From NCBI RefSeq assembly GCF_003697345.1, contig NZ_RFLY01000006.1, positions 1-64,000 on the forward strand: a DNA stretch of 64,000 nt, read 5' to 3'. Below the pieces are notes generated by a model. The model did not search any database. It saw only the letters and a list, made by a program, of their open reading frames with translations, and was not told where the DNA came from. The stretch's first letter is position 1. The number at the start of each line of letters is the position of its first letter. Below, piece after piece: positions 7,591 through 18,977 of this stretch. The stretch is from Solilutibacter pythonis (lineage in GTDB: Bacteria > Pseudomonadota > Gammaproteobacteria > Xanthomonadales > Xanthomonadaceae). Made by a program: the position numbers and the translations under genes.

Positions 7591-9219
7591 TCAGGCGAAC
7601 GAATGCAGGCTGGCGGAATGTCTGGTCAGCGAGATCCTGTGCGTCGGGCCGAGCGCATCCCGCCATTCGCGATCGTGGCTGACGATGACGAACGCCCCCG
7701 GCCATGCGCTCAACAACGCCGCCAGCGCATCGCGGGTGGCGAAATCGAGATGCTGATCGGGTTCGTCCAGCAGCAGAAACGGTGCGGGTGGATCGCGGTA
7801 TGCGGCCTGGGCCAGGGCGATACGCATGCGCTCGCCCGACGACAGCGAAGCCAGCGGTTGCCGTAAGCGGTCCGCCGGAAATCCAAGCTGGGCAAGCCGG
7901 TCGTGCCAACGTGCGCGGCTTTCGGCCCCCCCATGCGGATCGAGCCAATCCAGCGCCGGCACATCGTCCGGAAGCCGGGAAAGCGCCTGGTCGAGCCAGA
8001 AGACAGGAACCTCGGCGTTCACCCTTCCATGCGCTGGAAGGTGGGAAGGATCAGCGATGGCGCGCAACAACGTGCTCTTGCCACTGCCGTTGTCGCCGGT
8101 CAGGACAATGCGCAGCGGGCCAGCGAGGCTGGCGCTGATGCCGGCCTCGGGCTGCTCGCTCAAGGGATGGAAATCGTGGAAATCGAGCACGCGCCGGCCT
8201 GCGGGCAAGGCCACGCCCGCGGCAACGAATCGCGGCGTGTGGTTTTCTCCCAACGCCCGCCAGGTCTCGCCGACGCGCCGCCGCGATACTTCGACACAGA
8301 TCCGCCGTGATTCACGTTCACGGCCTTGGAATCGCTCGGCATTGTCCTTGCGGCGATCAAGCGCCAGCTTCGACAAATTGGCCGCCCTGGCGTCACGACG
8401 GCCCTTGGATTCACGCTTTCGCAAGGCGTCGAGGCGCTTGGTCGATTCGGCTTCCGCCCGTGCCCGTTCGTGACGCGCCTGCCGATGGTCGTGCAAAAGC
8501 GTGCGCCGGGTTTCCGCCTTCACCCGCTGGTAGAAGGACAGGCCACCGGGGTAATCGCGCACACCGCCTTTTTCCAATTCCAGCAGGCGCGGCACTTGCG
8601 CCAGCCAGACCGGGTCATGGCTGACCACGAGCGTGGCCCCATTGCGCCGCATGAAATGGTCGCGCCAACGCGCGGATGCACCGGCATCCAGGTACTGGCT
8701 GGGCTCGTCCAGCAACGCCACGGGCGGATCGGCCAATGCCACGCCCAGCAGGCGGTACTGCTGGATTTCGCCGCCGGACAATCGTTCGAGCGGGGTTTCC
8801 GGATCGTAACGGGGCAATTGCATTTTTTCGGCCAGGTCACGGGCGTCATCGAGCCGCGTCCAGCGTTCGTCGATCAGGGCCAGGTCTTCGGCGCGGCCTT
8901 GTCCGGCCTCCAGCCGGCGCAGAGCGTCGCGCCATTCGCGCAACCCCAGAAGATCAATGACCGCGCCTCGGCGCTCGCTCCCCGTGGACAGGAGCAGCGG
9001 GCGGGACATGGATTCGACCCGGCCCGACGCGGGCGCATCGATCCCGGCCAATACACGCAGCAAGGTGGATTTTCCGGCACCATTGGCGCCGACCAGCGCG
9101 CATGTCCCGCCGTATAGGACGAAGCTCAACCCATCCAACAGCACGCGGCCATCGGGCAGCAGGAAGGAAAGCGCGGAAACGGAAAGCCGAGCGGCCCCGG
9201 TTGGGGAACGTGTGGACAT
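7591..9219 (-). CDS. ABC-F family ATPase (duplicated nucleotide-binding domains)
   Basis: A 542-residue protein with two ABC domains and no membrane helices. Domain 1 has Walker A GANGAGKST (residues 44-52), signature LSGGE and Walker B LLDEPSQYLD; domain 2 has Walker A GDNGSGKST (about 373-381), LSSGERMR and LLLDEPDQHLD. A basic, coiled-coil-like linker rich in Arg/Glu separates them, as in ribosome-acting ABC-F proteins. The usual DEPTNHLD motif is replaced by DEPSQYLD and DEPDQHLD, so it belongs to a divergent branch. The family modulates the ribosome (translation factors or antibiotic protection); which applies here cannot be told. No transporter membrane subunit is adjacent. Confidence 0.85.
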   Translation of the reverse strand: MSTRSPTGAARLSVSALSFLLPDGRVLLDGLSFVLYGGTCALVGANGAGKSTLLRVLAGIDAPASGRVESMSRPLLLSTGSERRGAVIDLLGLREWRDALRRLEAGQGRAEDLALIDERWTRLDDARDLAEKMQLPRYDPETPLERLSGGEIQQYRLLGVALADPPVALLDEPSQYLDAGASARWRDHFMRRNGATLVVSHDPVWLAQVPRLLELEKGGVRDYPGGLSFYQRVKAETRRTLLHDHRQARHERARAEAESTKRLDALRKRESKGRRDARAANLSKLALDRRKDNAERFQGRERESRRICVEVSRRRVGETWRALGENHTPRFVAAGVALPAGRRVLDFHDFHPLSEQPEAGISASLAGPLRIVLTGDNGSGKSTLLRAIADPSHLPAHGRVNAEVPVFWLDQALSRLPDDVPALDWLDPHGGAESRARWHDRLAQLGFPADRLRQPLASLSSGERMRIALAQAAYRDPPAPFLLLDEPDQHLDFATRDALAALLSAWPGAFVIVSHDREWRDALGPTHRISLTRHSASLHSFA

Positions 9220-9312
9220 GCGACACCTGCGATCTGAAACGAACGGATACCGCGAAGCGGGCTTCGCGGCGATGGACGGTTCAGGCGGGCTGGCGCATGA
9301 CGGCGCTACTCC

Positions 9313-9348
9313 AAAAAAACGACGGGCCGGGAAACCCCCGGCCCGTCG
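9313..9348 (-). terminator. Rho-independent terminator of the transketolase gene
   Basis: A GC-rich hairpin with CGACGGGCCGGG paired to CCCGGCCCGTCG (about 9320-9348) is followed, on the - strand, by seven T residues (9319-9313). It lies about 20 bases past the transketolase stop codon. Confidence 0.88.
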
Positions 9349-9368
9349 ATACTACGACGCGGGACGGG

Positions 9369-11357
<1,989 letters not shown>

Positions 11358-11419
11358 GGCATCTTGGTGGCTGCGCCCTCGAACCGGGGCGCGCTCATTG
11401 TCCCACGCCACGGCGCTGG

Positions 11420-11453
11420 AAAAAACGAAGCCCGGCGCATCGGCCGGGCTTCG
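11420..11453 (-). terminator. Rho-independent terminator of the DUF3829 lipoprotein gene
   Basis: CGAAGCCCGGC (11426-11436) pairs with GCCGGGCTTCG (11443-11453) around a six-base loop. On the - strand the stem is followed by a T-tract (11425-11420). Confidence 0.85.
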
Positions 11454-11473
11454 GACAAGCGCGACGCCGGCGA

Positions 11474-12445
11474 TCAATTCATCCGGTTGTATTCCTCCAC
11501 GGCGTCGTTGTACTTCTTGACCGCTTCGTTGAACTTGCTCGGATTCTTGCGCGCCTCGCGGTAATAACCACCCAGTCGCTCCAGCTCCTCGGCGACGCTC
11601 TCGTATCTGTCAATCGTCGGCAGGCTGCGGCCGCTCAAATCCTTGCCTTCGTCCGCTTCCTTGCGTTTGGCGTGCTCGCTGCGAATGTTCACGATGGCGG
11701 CATCCATTTCCGCCAGTTGCTTGTTGGCCTCCTCGACCTTGGCCTGGTTCTTGAAGTCGCCCGCCTCGTCGAAGCTGTCGATGATCTTTTCCGCGCTGCC
11801 GAGCGCGACGAGCGTGTGCATCTCCAGCAGCCGGCCCTCGGCTTTGTATTTGGCCAGGCTCCTGGCGTGCATCTCGTCACTCAGCTTGTCCACTTCCATG
11901 CTGTATTTGTCGAGCGCAGCCGAAATCGCGGCGATGCCCTCGACGTACTCCGGCAAGCGGCGTTTGCCTTCCTGGCCGCCATCGTCCTCGTACTTCTTCG
12001 CCTTGTTGTAGCTTTCCAGCGCTTTCCAGTTCGGCAGGTATTTGTCCAGCGCCGCCAGCAGCGCGCGCGCGGCTTCGTCGGCGGCCGGGGTGGCGGCCGG
12101 CATGTCGAGCGCTTCCTTCAGCTTGTTGAGGGTGCTGTCGCCAAAGTAATGCGTGTCGTCGCGGATTTCCTTGAAATCGCCCGCCGCCACCTTGGCGCGC
12201 GACTGGGCCGCCCAGCGCTGCTGAGCCTCATTGCCGCCATCGCTGAACCTGCGCAGACGGTTGCCCACCTCGATGTAGCCGTTGACCTTTTCGCTCCATG
12301 CCTCGTCGGACTGCTTGGCGCCTCCAGCCTGCGTCGCGCTGCCGCCAGCTGGCTCCGGGCCAGCGGCATCGCCGGATTTATTGCAGGCCGGCAACAGCGC
12401 GGCGATGGCCACGGCCAGGACAGTGACGGACAGAAACTTGCGCAT
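11474..12445 (-). CDS. DUF3829 (YiiG-like) lipoprotein
   Basis: A 323-residue lipoprotein: signal peptide [21 protein letters not shown] with the modified Cys at about residue 21, a Gly/Ala-rich linker, then an almost entirely helical, highly charged domain with repeated LxxYxxxxxxYxxD patterns, matching the DUF3829/YiiG family. No enzymatic motif is seen. The start at 12445 is supported by a GGAG ribosome binding site; the ORF extends further upstream without homology. It lies between the symporter gene and transketolase on the same strand with its own terminator. Function unknown. Confidence 0.78.
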   Translation of the reverse strand: MRKFLSVTVLAVAIAALLPACNKSGDAAGPEPAGGSATQAGGAKQSDEAWSEKVNGYIEVGNRLRRFSDGGNEAQQRWAAQSRAKVAAGDFKEIRDDTHYFGDSTLNKLKEALDMPAATPAADEAARALLAALDKYLPNWKALESYNKAKKYEDDGGQEGKRRLPEYVEGIAAISAALDKYSMEVDKLSDEMHARSLAKYKAEGRLLEMHTLVALGSAEKIIDSFDEAGDFKNQAKVEEANKQLAEMDAAIVNIRSEHAKRKEADEGKDLSGRSLPTIDRYESVAEELERLGGYYREARKNPSKFNEAVKKYNDAVEEYNRMN

Positions 12446-12506
12446 GGGATTCTCCAGTTCGGTTCGATCCCCCCCCGCCACCGAGATTAGCCCATGTTGG
12501 CGTGGT

Positions 12507-13856
12507 TCAGATAATACGATCGCCATCGCCTTGGCTGGCGACATCCGCGGATGCGTCTCCGGGCAGGCTGTCGTCGCTCTCGCCCTTCGATACCAGCGCG
12601 GCGATGCCGAGATCGCCGGTCACGTTCAACGTGGTGCGGCACATGTCGAGAAAATGATTGACGCCGAGCACCAGCCCGATGCCCTCCGGCGGCACGCCGA
12701 CCATCGCGCAGATCAGCGCCACCACCGGCAGCGAACCGGAAGGCACGCCCGCGGTGCCGATGCCGCCGAGGATACATACCAGCATCACCATGAACTGCTG
12801 GCCGAGCGACAGTTCCACGCCGAAGAACTGGGCAAGGAAGATCACCGTCACGCCCTCGAACAAGGCGGTGCCGTTCTGGTTGGCGGTGGCGCCGACCGTC
12901 AGCACGAAGCGCGAGACCTTTTTCGGCAGGCGCAGGTTCTCGTCGGCCACCCGCAGCGCGGTGGGCAGGGTGGCGTTGCTCGACGCGGTGGAGAACGCCA
13001 TCAGCATCGCCTCCTGCACGCCTTTGAAGAAGGCCAGCGGCGACCAGCCGCCCAGCGTACGCAGGGCCAGCGAATAGACCACGAACATGTGCAGGGCGAG
13101 CGCGCCCACCACCACCGCGACGTAGGCGCCGAGACGGACCAGCAGGTCCCAGCCAAACAGCGCGGCCAGATTGAACATGAAGCAGAACACCGCATAGGGG
13201 GCGAGCCGGATGACCAAGCCGATCAGGGTCATCGATATCTCGAACAGGCCCTCGACCGCGCGCTTGACCAGCCGGGTATTGGGGTTGTCGGTCAGCACCA
13301 GGCCGACGCCGAACATCAACGCAAAGAACATCAGCGCGAGGATGTTGGCGTTGTTGGCGGCCGCGCCGACCACGTTCTGCGGCACGATGGAAAGCAGCAT
13401 CTCCATGCCCTTGGGCTGGCTGCCGCTGTCCTTGACGATGGTGGCGGCGCGTTCGGCGCCTTCGCTCAGCAGTTGCTGCGCCAGCACCGGGTCGACGCCC
13501 GTACCGGGCTTGAACACGTTGACCATCGCCAGCCCCAGCAGTACCGCCGCCGCCGAGAGCACCACGGTATAGCCGAGCGTGCGCCAGCCGATCCGCCCGA
13601 GCGAAGCGACATCGCCCATTTCCGCCACCCCGACCACCAGCGCCGAGAACAGCAACGGCACGATCATCATGAAGATCAGGCTGAGAAAGAGTGTGGAGAA
13701 CGGCTGGGTAACGTATCGGGTGAGGCCCGCGACCCAGGCCGCGTGCGGGCCGGCACCGTAGTGGACGAGCAGACCGAGCAAGAGCCCGGCGACGAAGCCG
13801 ATGGCGATCTTCCAGTGCAGCGGTAGGCGGGATTTCGACTTGACGGGTGTGGACAT
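12507..13856 (-). CDS. Acidic amino acid/dicarboxylate:cation symporter (SDF/DAACS family)
   Basis: A 449-residue inner-membrane transporter. Recognisable elements are the serine-rich hairpin 1 (STASSNATLPTAL), the NQNGTALFEG segment (NMDGT in GltPh), hairpin 2 GGIGTAGVPSGSL, and the TM8 motif LDMCRTTLNVTGD with the Asp, Arg, Thr and Asn that bind the acidic substrate in the family. Retention of Arg points to glutamate/aspartate or C4-dicarboxylates rather than neutral amino acids. The N-terminus (basic KSKSRLPLHWK then a helix) is standard. The start at 13856 is preferred over 13889. The coupling ion is not deducible with confidence. Confidence 0.9.
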   Translation of the reverse strand: MSTPVKSKSRLPLHWKIAIGFVAGLLLGLLVHYGAGPHAAWVAGLTRYVTQPFSTLFLSLIFMMIVPLLFSALVVGVAEMGDVASLGRIGWRTLGYTVVLSAAAVLLGLAMVNVFKPGTGVDPVLAQQLLSEGAERAATIVKDSGSQPKGMEMLLSIVPQNVVGAAANNANILALMFFALMFGVGLVLTDNPNTRLVKRAVEGLFEISMTLIGLVIRLAPYAVFCFMFNLAALFGWDLLVRLGAYVAVVVGALALHMFVVYSLALRTLGGWSPLAFFKGVQEAMLMAFSTASSNATLPTALRVADENLRLPKKVSRFVLTVGATANQNGTALFEGVTVIFLAQFFGVELSLGQQFMVMLVCILGGIGTAGVPSGSLPVVALICAMVGVPPEGIGLVLGVNHFLDMCRTTLNVTGDLGIAALVSKGESDDSLPGDASADVASQGDGDRII

Positions 13857-13919
13857 GCGGGCCTCTGAGTCAGGCCGCGAGCTTAACAAACCCCCTGTCG
13901 CGCCTGTTGGGCGGCCCGC

Positions 13920-15686
13920 TCAGCGCTCGGGATAGAGCGGCGGCAACAGTGGCTTCGCCACCCGGGCCGGGGGCCGCCAACGCGGGCCGCGGGCGAATGC
14001 CGCGCGCAGCGCCCTGCGTGCGGATTCGGCATCGCCGTCGGCCCAGCGCGCGCACTCCAGCAGATCGACGGCATGGCGCTGGTCGGCGGCCGCAAGCCGT
14101 GCGCGGGCCTCGCCGAGACTGGCGGCGGGCGGCTCGGCCAGCGCCGGCAGGAGGCGCGCCAGCGCCGCCAGATCGCCGGCGGCAAGCGCGGCGCGCCATT
14201 CGGCCCTGCCGGCATGCCCGGCCGGTCTTTGCATTTCGGTGGATGACGCGTGCTGGGCCGTGTCCGCCCCCGCCGCACACGCACGGCGGACCAGCTTGCG
14301 AATCGGTTCCGGCGCGAGTTCTCTCCACCCCGCCGCCTGCCCGCGCGCGCGGCGGACAAGCCGCCAGGCGGCCAAGGCCAACAATGCCAACGCCAGCGCC
14401 ACGATGCCGCCCGCGCGCCACGGCCAGCGCATGGCCGGGAGGGGCGAGGTTTTCGCAACATCGTCGTCCCGCCGCGCGGGCGTCGGCGGGGCCGCGCCAT
14501 TGGCCGTCCCGGCGGCGGGCGATCCGGCCACCCGTACCCGGATCGGTAGCGCGCCGGCATCGCGCGGCGCATCGGCGGCCACGTCCCACCACGGCACCGG
14601 CATCATCCGCAGTTCCAGCACACCGGCGGCGGATGGCACCACCGAGAAGCGCCGGGTCATCACCACCCGCGGCCGGCCATCGACGAAGTTCTCGGTCGGC
14701 CGGGCCGGCTCGGCGAACACCTGGGCCTCCCCCGTGGCGCGCATCTCCAGCGCCGGAAGCTGCGCGGCGGTGGCACCGTCGGCGCGCAGTTCCACCACCA
14801 CGTCGAAGGCTTCGCCGGCTTTCGCCTGCGCCGGCGGCGGGGCGACCCGCATCGATACCGAGCGCGCCGGCAGCCACGGCTCGCGCGCCGCCACCGGCAT
14901 CGGCCTGACCCGCAAGGTGCGCGGCGCGGCGTTGGCCCGGATGGTTTCGCGCCCGTCGCCGAACAGGCCATCGAAAAAGCCGCGTTCGCCCTCTCCCTGG
15001 AACCCGGCGCCGGGCAGGCGCAGCACGCCGCTGCGTTCCGGCACCAGCAGGTAGTGCCGTTCCAGCACCCGGTATTCGCGGCCGCCGACCACCCGGACCG
15101 TCCGGCTGTCGTGGCCGGCGGACGTCAGGCTGGCGCCCTCGGGGTCGGGCTGCCTGAGCTCGCCATTGAACAGGTCGAGCGCATAGTGCAGGCGCACGGT
15201 GACGCCGACCGATTGCTGCACGTAGGGTGCGGAATCGCTGAGCTCGGTCTCGACGAACACTGGGCCGCGGGCGCCGCCATCATCGGCGGGCGGCGGCGAA
15301 GACACGGCGGTGGCGGCCGCCACCGTCAGGCGCAGTGGCTGGCTGCGCTGCTGGCCGATGGCGATGGCCGGCAACGGCAGGACACCGACCCGACGTGGCC
15401 GCAACTCGATGGCGAAACGCTGGCTGGAGCGGATGCGGCCATTGCTCAAGGAAAACTGACGGCCGCTGTCCATCCGCACCACGACGAAATCACGATTGAG
15501 CGGCGCCAGATCGGGCAGGCCACGGGCGATGTCGGTATCGAGGGTGAGCGTGACCGTTTCGTCCAGGGCGATGGCATCGCGCGAGAGCGTGGCGCGAGTA
15601 TCGGCGAAGGCGGCGCAGGCCAGGCCGAGCGCGAGCGCCGGCACGGCGGCAAGGCGAATGGCGACGCGGCGGAAGCGCGCGCGCAT
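13920..15686 (-). CDS. batD: BatD family protein
   Basis: A 588-residue protein with a signal peptide (about residues 1-28), an extended periplasmic region of beta-rich domains (ATLSRDAIALDETVTLTLDT is typical of BatD N-termini), a single membrane helix (about 420-445, GIVALALALLALAAWRLV) and a cytoplasmic Ala-rich tail. The BatD family is membrane-bound and associates with BatA/BatB in the Bat (aerotolerance) system. The start overlaps the preceding batB-TPR stop by ATGA, so it is the last gene of the moxR-bat operon. Biochemical role is unknown in general. Confidence 0.88.
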   Translation of the reverse strand: MRARFRRVAIRLAAVPALALGLACAAFADTRATLSRDAIALDETVTLTLDTDIARGLPDLAPLNRDFVVVRMDSGRQFSLSNGRIRSSQRFAIELRPRRVGVLPLPAIAIGQQRSQPLRLTVAAATAVSSPPPADDGGARGPVFVETELSDSAPYVQQSVGVTVRLHYALDLFNGELRQPDPEGASLTSAGHDSRTVRVVGGREYRVLERHYLLVPERSGVLRLPGAGFQGEGERGFFDGLFGDGRETIRANAAPRTLRVRPMPVAAREPWLPARSVSMRVAPPPAQAKAGEAFDVVVELRADGATAAQLPALEMRATGEAQVFAEPARPTENFVDGRPRVVMTRRFSVVPSAAGVLELRMMPVPWWDVAADAPRDAGALPIRVRVAGSPAAGTANGAAPPTPARRDDDVAKTSPLPAMRWPWRAGGIVALALALLALAAWRLVRRARGQAAGWRELAPEPIRKLVRRACAAGADTAQHASSTEMQRPAGHAGRAEWRAALAAGDLAALARLLPALAEPPAASLGEARARLAAADQRHAVDLLECARWADGDAESARRALRAAFARGPRWRPPARVAKPLLPPLYPER

Positions 15687-17500
15687 CAGTCGTCCTTCCC
15701 GGCGCGCCGGCGCTGGTATTCGATCCAGAATTTCTGCCGGAGCCAGTCGCCGGGCGTATCCGGCACGCGCCGCAGCCAGGCATCGACCGCCTGCCGGCGC
15801 TCGCGCTCGGCCTGGCTCTCGGGCGGGGCGGGCGGCGTCCGCGCTGGCGTCTCGCCAGCGGCGGCTTCGGCCAGGGCGCGCCGCATCGCTTCGCGCTGCG
15901 CCTGTTCGGCGGCGCGCCGGGCGGCGGCGTCCTCGGCGGGCGCTGGCGGCGGGTTCCGGCCCGGTGCCGACGGCAGCGATGCGGGCGGCTGTCCCTGTCC
16001 GCCGCGCTGGCGCTCCCGCTCGTCAGCGCGCGCGGCATCCTTCGGCGAATACCGGGGCTCGCCCTGCTGGCCGTCTTGCCTCGGACGCCCTTGCCCGTCC
16101 GGCTCGCCCCGCCGACGATCGTCGTCCCGCGATTCGTCCTTGGATTTCCGGCCCGGCGGGGACTTGCGCGCCAACGCGCGCGCCACCACGGCGCGGTTTT
16201 CGCGCGCGTCCGGCAGCGCCGGATCGAGCGCCAGCGCCTGATCGTAGGCGGCGATGGCCTCGCGGTAGCGGCCCGCTTTCGCCAGCGCGTTGCCGAGGTT
16301 GTAGCGCGCCGCCGCCCCGGGCACCCGCGCGTAGCTATCGGCGGCGCGCGCGTAATCGCCGGCACGGTAGGCGCGATCGCCTTCGCGCGACAGGCGATAG
16401 CGCACCTGATCGGCGCGCCACCACCATCCGCCTTTTTCGCTTGCCGGCGCGGCGGCCTGCGCCCACGCCGGCGGCGCGGGCCATGCGCCGAGCAGCAGCA
16501 TCGCCAGCACCAGGTTCAACGCCCGGCGACGGAAAGCCCAGAGCGCGAGCAGCATCAGCGGCGGCAGCAGCCAATAGCCTTTGTCCCGCCAGTGGCGTCC
16601 GCGCTGGCCGCTGGCGCCAACGCGTTCGCCGGTGCCGGCAGCGGCATCGGTATCGAGCACGTCAAGCACGCGCAGGTCGGTGTCCTCGGCGCTCAGCGTC
16701 GTCATTCGCCCGCCGCCGGCCGCCGCCAGCGCGTGCAGCGAAGCCGCCTCCAGCCGCGCCCTCGCCACCCGGCCAACGCCATCGCGCACCTCGGCGCCGC
16801 GCGCATTGCCGAGGCCGAGCACGGATACCCTGAAGCCCCGCGCGGCGGCCGTGCCCGCGACTTTGATCGCCGCGTCATCGGCACGGTCGGTGATGAGGAG
16901 GATGTCGCCGCCATCGGCTCCGGCCTGGCGCATCAAGCGCTGCGCCAGTTCGATGGCGCGCGCCGGGCGCTGGCCATCGACCGGCATGATCTCGGGCGCC
17001 AGGGCATCGACGAACAAGGCAACGTTGGCGGCATCGTCGGTCAACGGCGTGACCACGAAGGCATCCTCGGCGAAGGCGACCAGGGCGATTTGGCCATCGC
17101 GGCGCTCGCGCAGCAATTGCTGCAACTTCGCCCGCAATCGCAGCAGGCGCGAGGGCGGCAGGTCGGTGGCCAGCGTGCGGCTGGAAAGATCCACCGCCAC
17201 CACCAATGCCCGCGCGTTCTGCCATACCGGCTGCGGCAGTTGTCGCCAGGCCGGCCCGGCCATCGCCAGCGCGCCCAGCACAAGGGCGGCAAGCCACGGC
17301 CACGGCGATGCCGCGCCCGTCTCACGCGCGCCGCCTTCCAGCACATGCGCACGCAGATGCGGGTCGATGTGCCGCTCCCATACCTCCACGCGGCCGCGCC
17401 GGCGACGCCACCACCACCACGCAAGCGGCGGCAGGGCCAGCAGCCACAGCCAATGCGGGCGCAGGAAATGCAGTGGCAGCGCGGGCAGATCGAAGTTCAC
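15686..17500 (-). CDS. batB: BatB-type VWA protein fused to a TPR (BatC-like) domain
   Basis: A 604-residue protein starting at GTG (17500), overlapping the batA stop by GTGA. Order: two N-terminal membrane helices (about 12-30 and 62-80), a VWA domain beginning LVVAVDLSSRTL (a degenerate DxSxS MIDAS site), two further helices near residues 300-340, then TPR motifs (AGDYARAADSYARV, AGRYREAIAAYDQAL) and a long Pro/charged C-terminal region. In other bacteria BatB and the TPR protein BatC are separate; here they are one chain. It is predicted to be an inner-membrane component of a BatA/BatB/BatC assembly. Confidence 0.87.
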   Translation of the reverse strand: MNFDLPALPLHFLRPHWLWLLALPPLAWWWWRRRRGRVEVWERHIDPHLRAHVLEGGARETGAASPWPWLAALVLGALAMAGPAWRQLPQPVWQNARALVVAVDLSSRTLATDLPPSRLLRLRAKLQQLLRERRDGQIALVAFAEDAFVVTPLTDDAANVALFVDALAPEIMPVDGQRPARAIELAQRLMRQAGADGGDILLITDRADDAAIKVAGTAAARGFRVSVLGLGNARGAEVRDGVGRVARARLEAASLHALAAAGGGRMTTLSAEDTDLRVLDVLDTDAAAGTGERVGASGQRGRHWRDKGYWLLPPLMLLALWAFRRRALNLVLAMLLLGAWPAPPAWAQAAAPASEKGGWWWRADQVRYRLSREGDRAYRAGDYARAADSYARVPGAAARYNLGNALAKAGRYREAIAAYDQALALDPALPDARENRAVVARALARKSPPGRKSKDESRDDDRRRGEPDGQGRPRQDGQQGEPRYSPKDAARADERERQRGGQGQPPASLPSAPGRNPPPAPAEDAAARRAAEQAQREAMRRALAEAAAGETPARTPPAPPESQAERERRQAVDAWLRRVPDTPGDWLRQKFWIEYQRRRAGKDD

Positions 17501-18513
17501 GCGCGGCGCCTCCGCAGGCGCAGTGCGAAGGCGAGCACCGCCACGCCCCACGCCATGCCCAGCCAACGCCAGTAGTGTTCGATGCGCGGGCGTACCGCCG
17601 GCCCTTCGCGCGTGACCGGTTCGAGCCGGTCGATCTCGGCATAGATGCCGGCCAGCGAGCGCGTATCGCCGGCGCGGAAGAAACGGCCCCCCGTGGTCTC
17701 GGCGACTTCGCGCAGCACCGCCTCGTCGATGCCGGCCTGCATGCCCGGCACCGGGATGCGCACGCCCAGCATCGAGATGGCCGCCTCTTCCCCGCCAAAG
17801 GCGATGGCATGGATGCGCACCCGCTCGGCGCGCGCCAGCTCGGCGGCTTTTCCCGGCGTCAGCGTGCCGGCGGTGTTGTCGCCATCGGTAAGCAGGATCA
17901 GCACCCGGTGCTCCGCCGGCTGCGCGCGCAGGCGTTTGACCGCCAGGCCGATGGCATCGCCGATGGCGGTCTCGCGCCCGGCCATGCCGACCATCGCATC
18001 GCGCAATTGCCGGCGCACGCTGTCGCGGTCGCGGGTCAGCGGGGTGATCGCGTAGGCGCGCTGGCCGAATACGATCAGGCCGATGCGATCGCTGGCGCGG
18101 CGGTCGAGGAAATCCGCCAGCACCGCCTTGGCCGCGGTCAATCGCTCCACCTGCCGGCCGCCCAACTCCATGTCCGGCGCCTCCATGCTGCCGGAGAGAT
18201 CGACCGCCAGCATCAGGTCGCGGCCGGTCTGCGGCGGCGCTTCCACCGGGCCGAGCGTCTGCGGCCGGGCGGCGGCGATGCACAGCAGCGCCCAGGCGAT
18301 GAAAGCGACGAAATCGAACCCGCGCCCGCGCATCGAACGCGCCACGGCCGGCACCGCGTGAACGCGGGTCTCCGCCTGCGGCAATTTCAGCGCCGCCGCC
18401 GTTGCCGCGCGCGCCGGCGGCAGCCACCACCAGGCCAACAACGGCAGCGGCAGTGCGGCCAGCATCCACGGCCAGGCGAAATCCGCAACCAGCGCCTGCC
18501 ACCATGCGCTCAC
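17497..18513 (-). CDS. batA: BatA-type VWA-domain membrane protein
   Basis: A 338-residue protein with a GTG start at 18513 overlapping the DUF4381 stop (GTGA). It has N-terminal membrane helices, a VWA domain with an intact MIDAS motif (DLSGS in LMLAVDLSGSMEAPD, about residues 98-112, and LLTDGDN) and a C-terminal helix before a basic tail. The VWA domain should bind a metal ion and a protein partner in the periplasm. Operon partners MoxR, DUF58, DUF4381, BatB-TPR and BatD match the MoxR/BatA class of operons, linked to stress tolerance and envelope or metal-insertion roles. Confidence 0.9.
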   Translation of the reverse strand: MSAWWQALVADFAWPWMLAALPLPLLAWWWLPPARAATAAALKLPQAETRVHAVPAVARSMRGRGFDFVAFIAWALLCIAAARPQTLGPVEAPPQTGRDLMLAVDLSGSMEAPDMELGGRQVERLTAAKAVLADFLDRRASDRIGLIVFGQRAYAITPLTRDRDSVRRQLRDAMVGMAGRETAIGDAIGLAVKRLRAQPAEHRVLILLTDGDNTAGTLTPGKAAELARAERVRIHAIAFGGEEAAISMLGVRIPVPGMQAGIDEAVLREVAETTGGRFFRAGDTRSLAGIYAEIDRLEPVTREGPAVRPRIEHYWRWLGMAWGVAVLAFALRLRRRRA

Positions 18514-18977
18514 GGCGAGACACCCATCCAGCGCAGGAAGCGCAGACGGGCGGTCTGGCGCAAAGCGGCCAGATGCGCCGGGTCGATCGCGCGGCGATAA
18601 CCGCCTTCCAGCAACAGACGCGCATTTTCGCCATCGAAGCGCGAACCCACCGGCATGCCTTCGTCGAGCAGGGCCAGCCAGGCCTCGCCTTCCAGCACGT
18701 CGGCGTCCTCGCGGTGGCGACGCGCGGCGCGGCGCAGCAGTGACGAAATCGCCGCCACTTGCGCCGGCCCTTCCCCGGCTTCCGTCACCGTTCGATCGAA
18801 CAGGGTTTCGATGGCCACCCGCCGCCGGCGCCGGCGGCGTCGCCAGTAGACGAACGCGGCGCCGGCGGCCACCGCCACGGCCAGCACGACCCACCAGCCG
18901 GGCGCCGGCGGCCACCACGCGGGCGCGAGGGCGCGATGGATGTCGCGCAGCACGATGTCCGGCGCGGCGACGCGCAT
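18510..18977 (-). CDS. DUF4381 single-pass membrane protein of the Bat operon
   Basis: A 155-residue protein: IVLRDIHRALAPAWWPPAPGWW leads into one membrane helix (about 28-45), a run of arginines, then a helical cytoplasmic domain ending FLRWMGVSP. The LRDIHLPxxxxWWPxAPGWW signature is characteristic of DUF4381. It is encoded between the DUF58 gene (ATGA overlap) and batA (GTGA overlap), its usual place in MoxR-Bat operons. No enzymatic motif is seen; presumably a structural partner of the VWA proteins. Confidence 0.87.
   Translation of the reverse strand: MRVAAPDIVLRDIHRALAPAWWPPAPGWWVVLAVAVAAGAAFVYWRRRRRRRRVAIETLFDRTVTEAGEGPAQVAAISSLLRRAARRHREDADVLEGEAWLALLDEGMPVGSRFDGENARLLLEGGYRRAIDPAHLAALRQTARLRFLRWMGVSP

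Noticed and set aside
15686-18634. 982-codon frame extending batB-TPR upstream through batA
   Set aside because: The upstream half overlaps batA in another frame; the GTG at 17500 overlapping the batA stop is the natural start.
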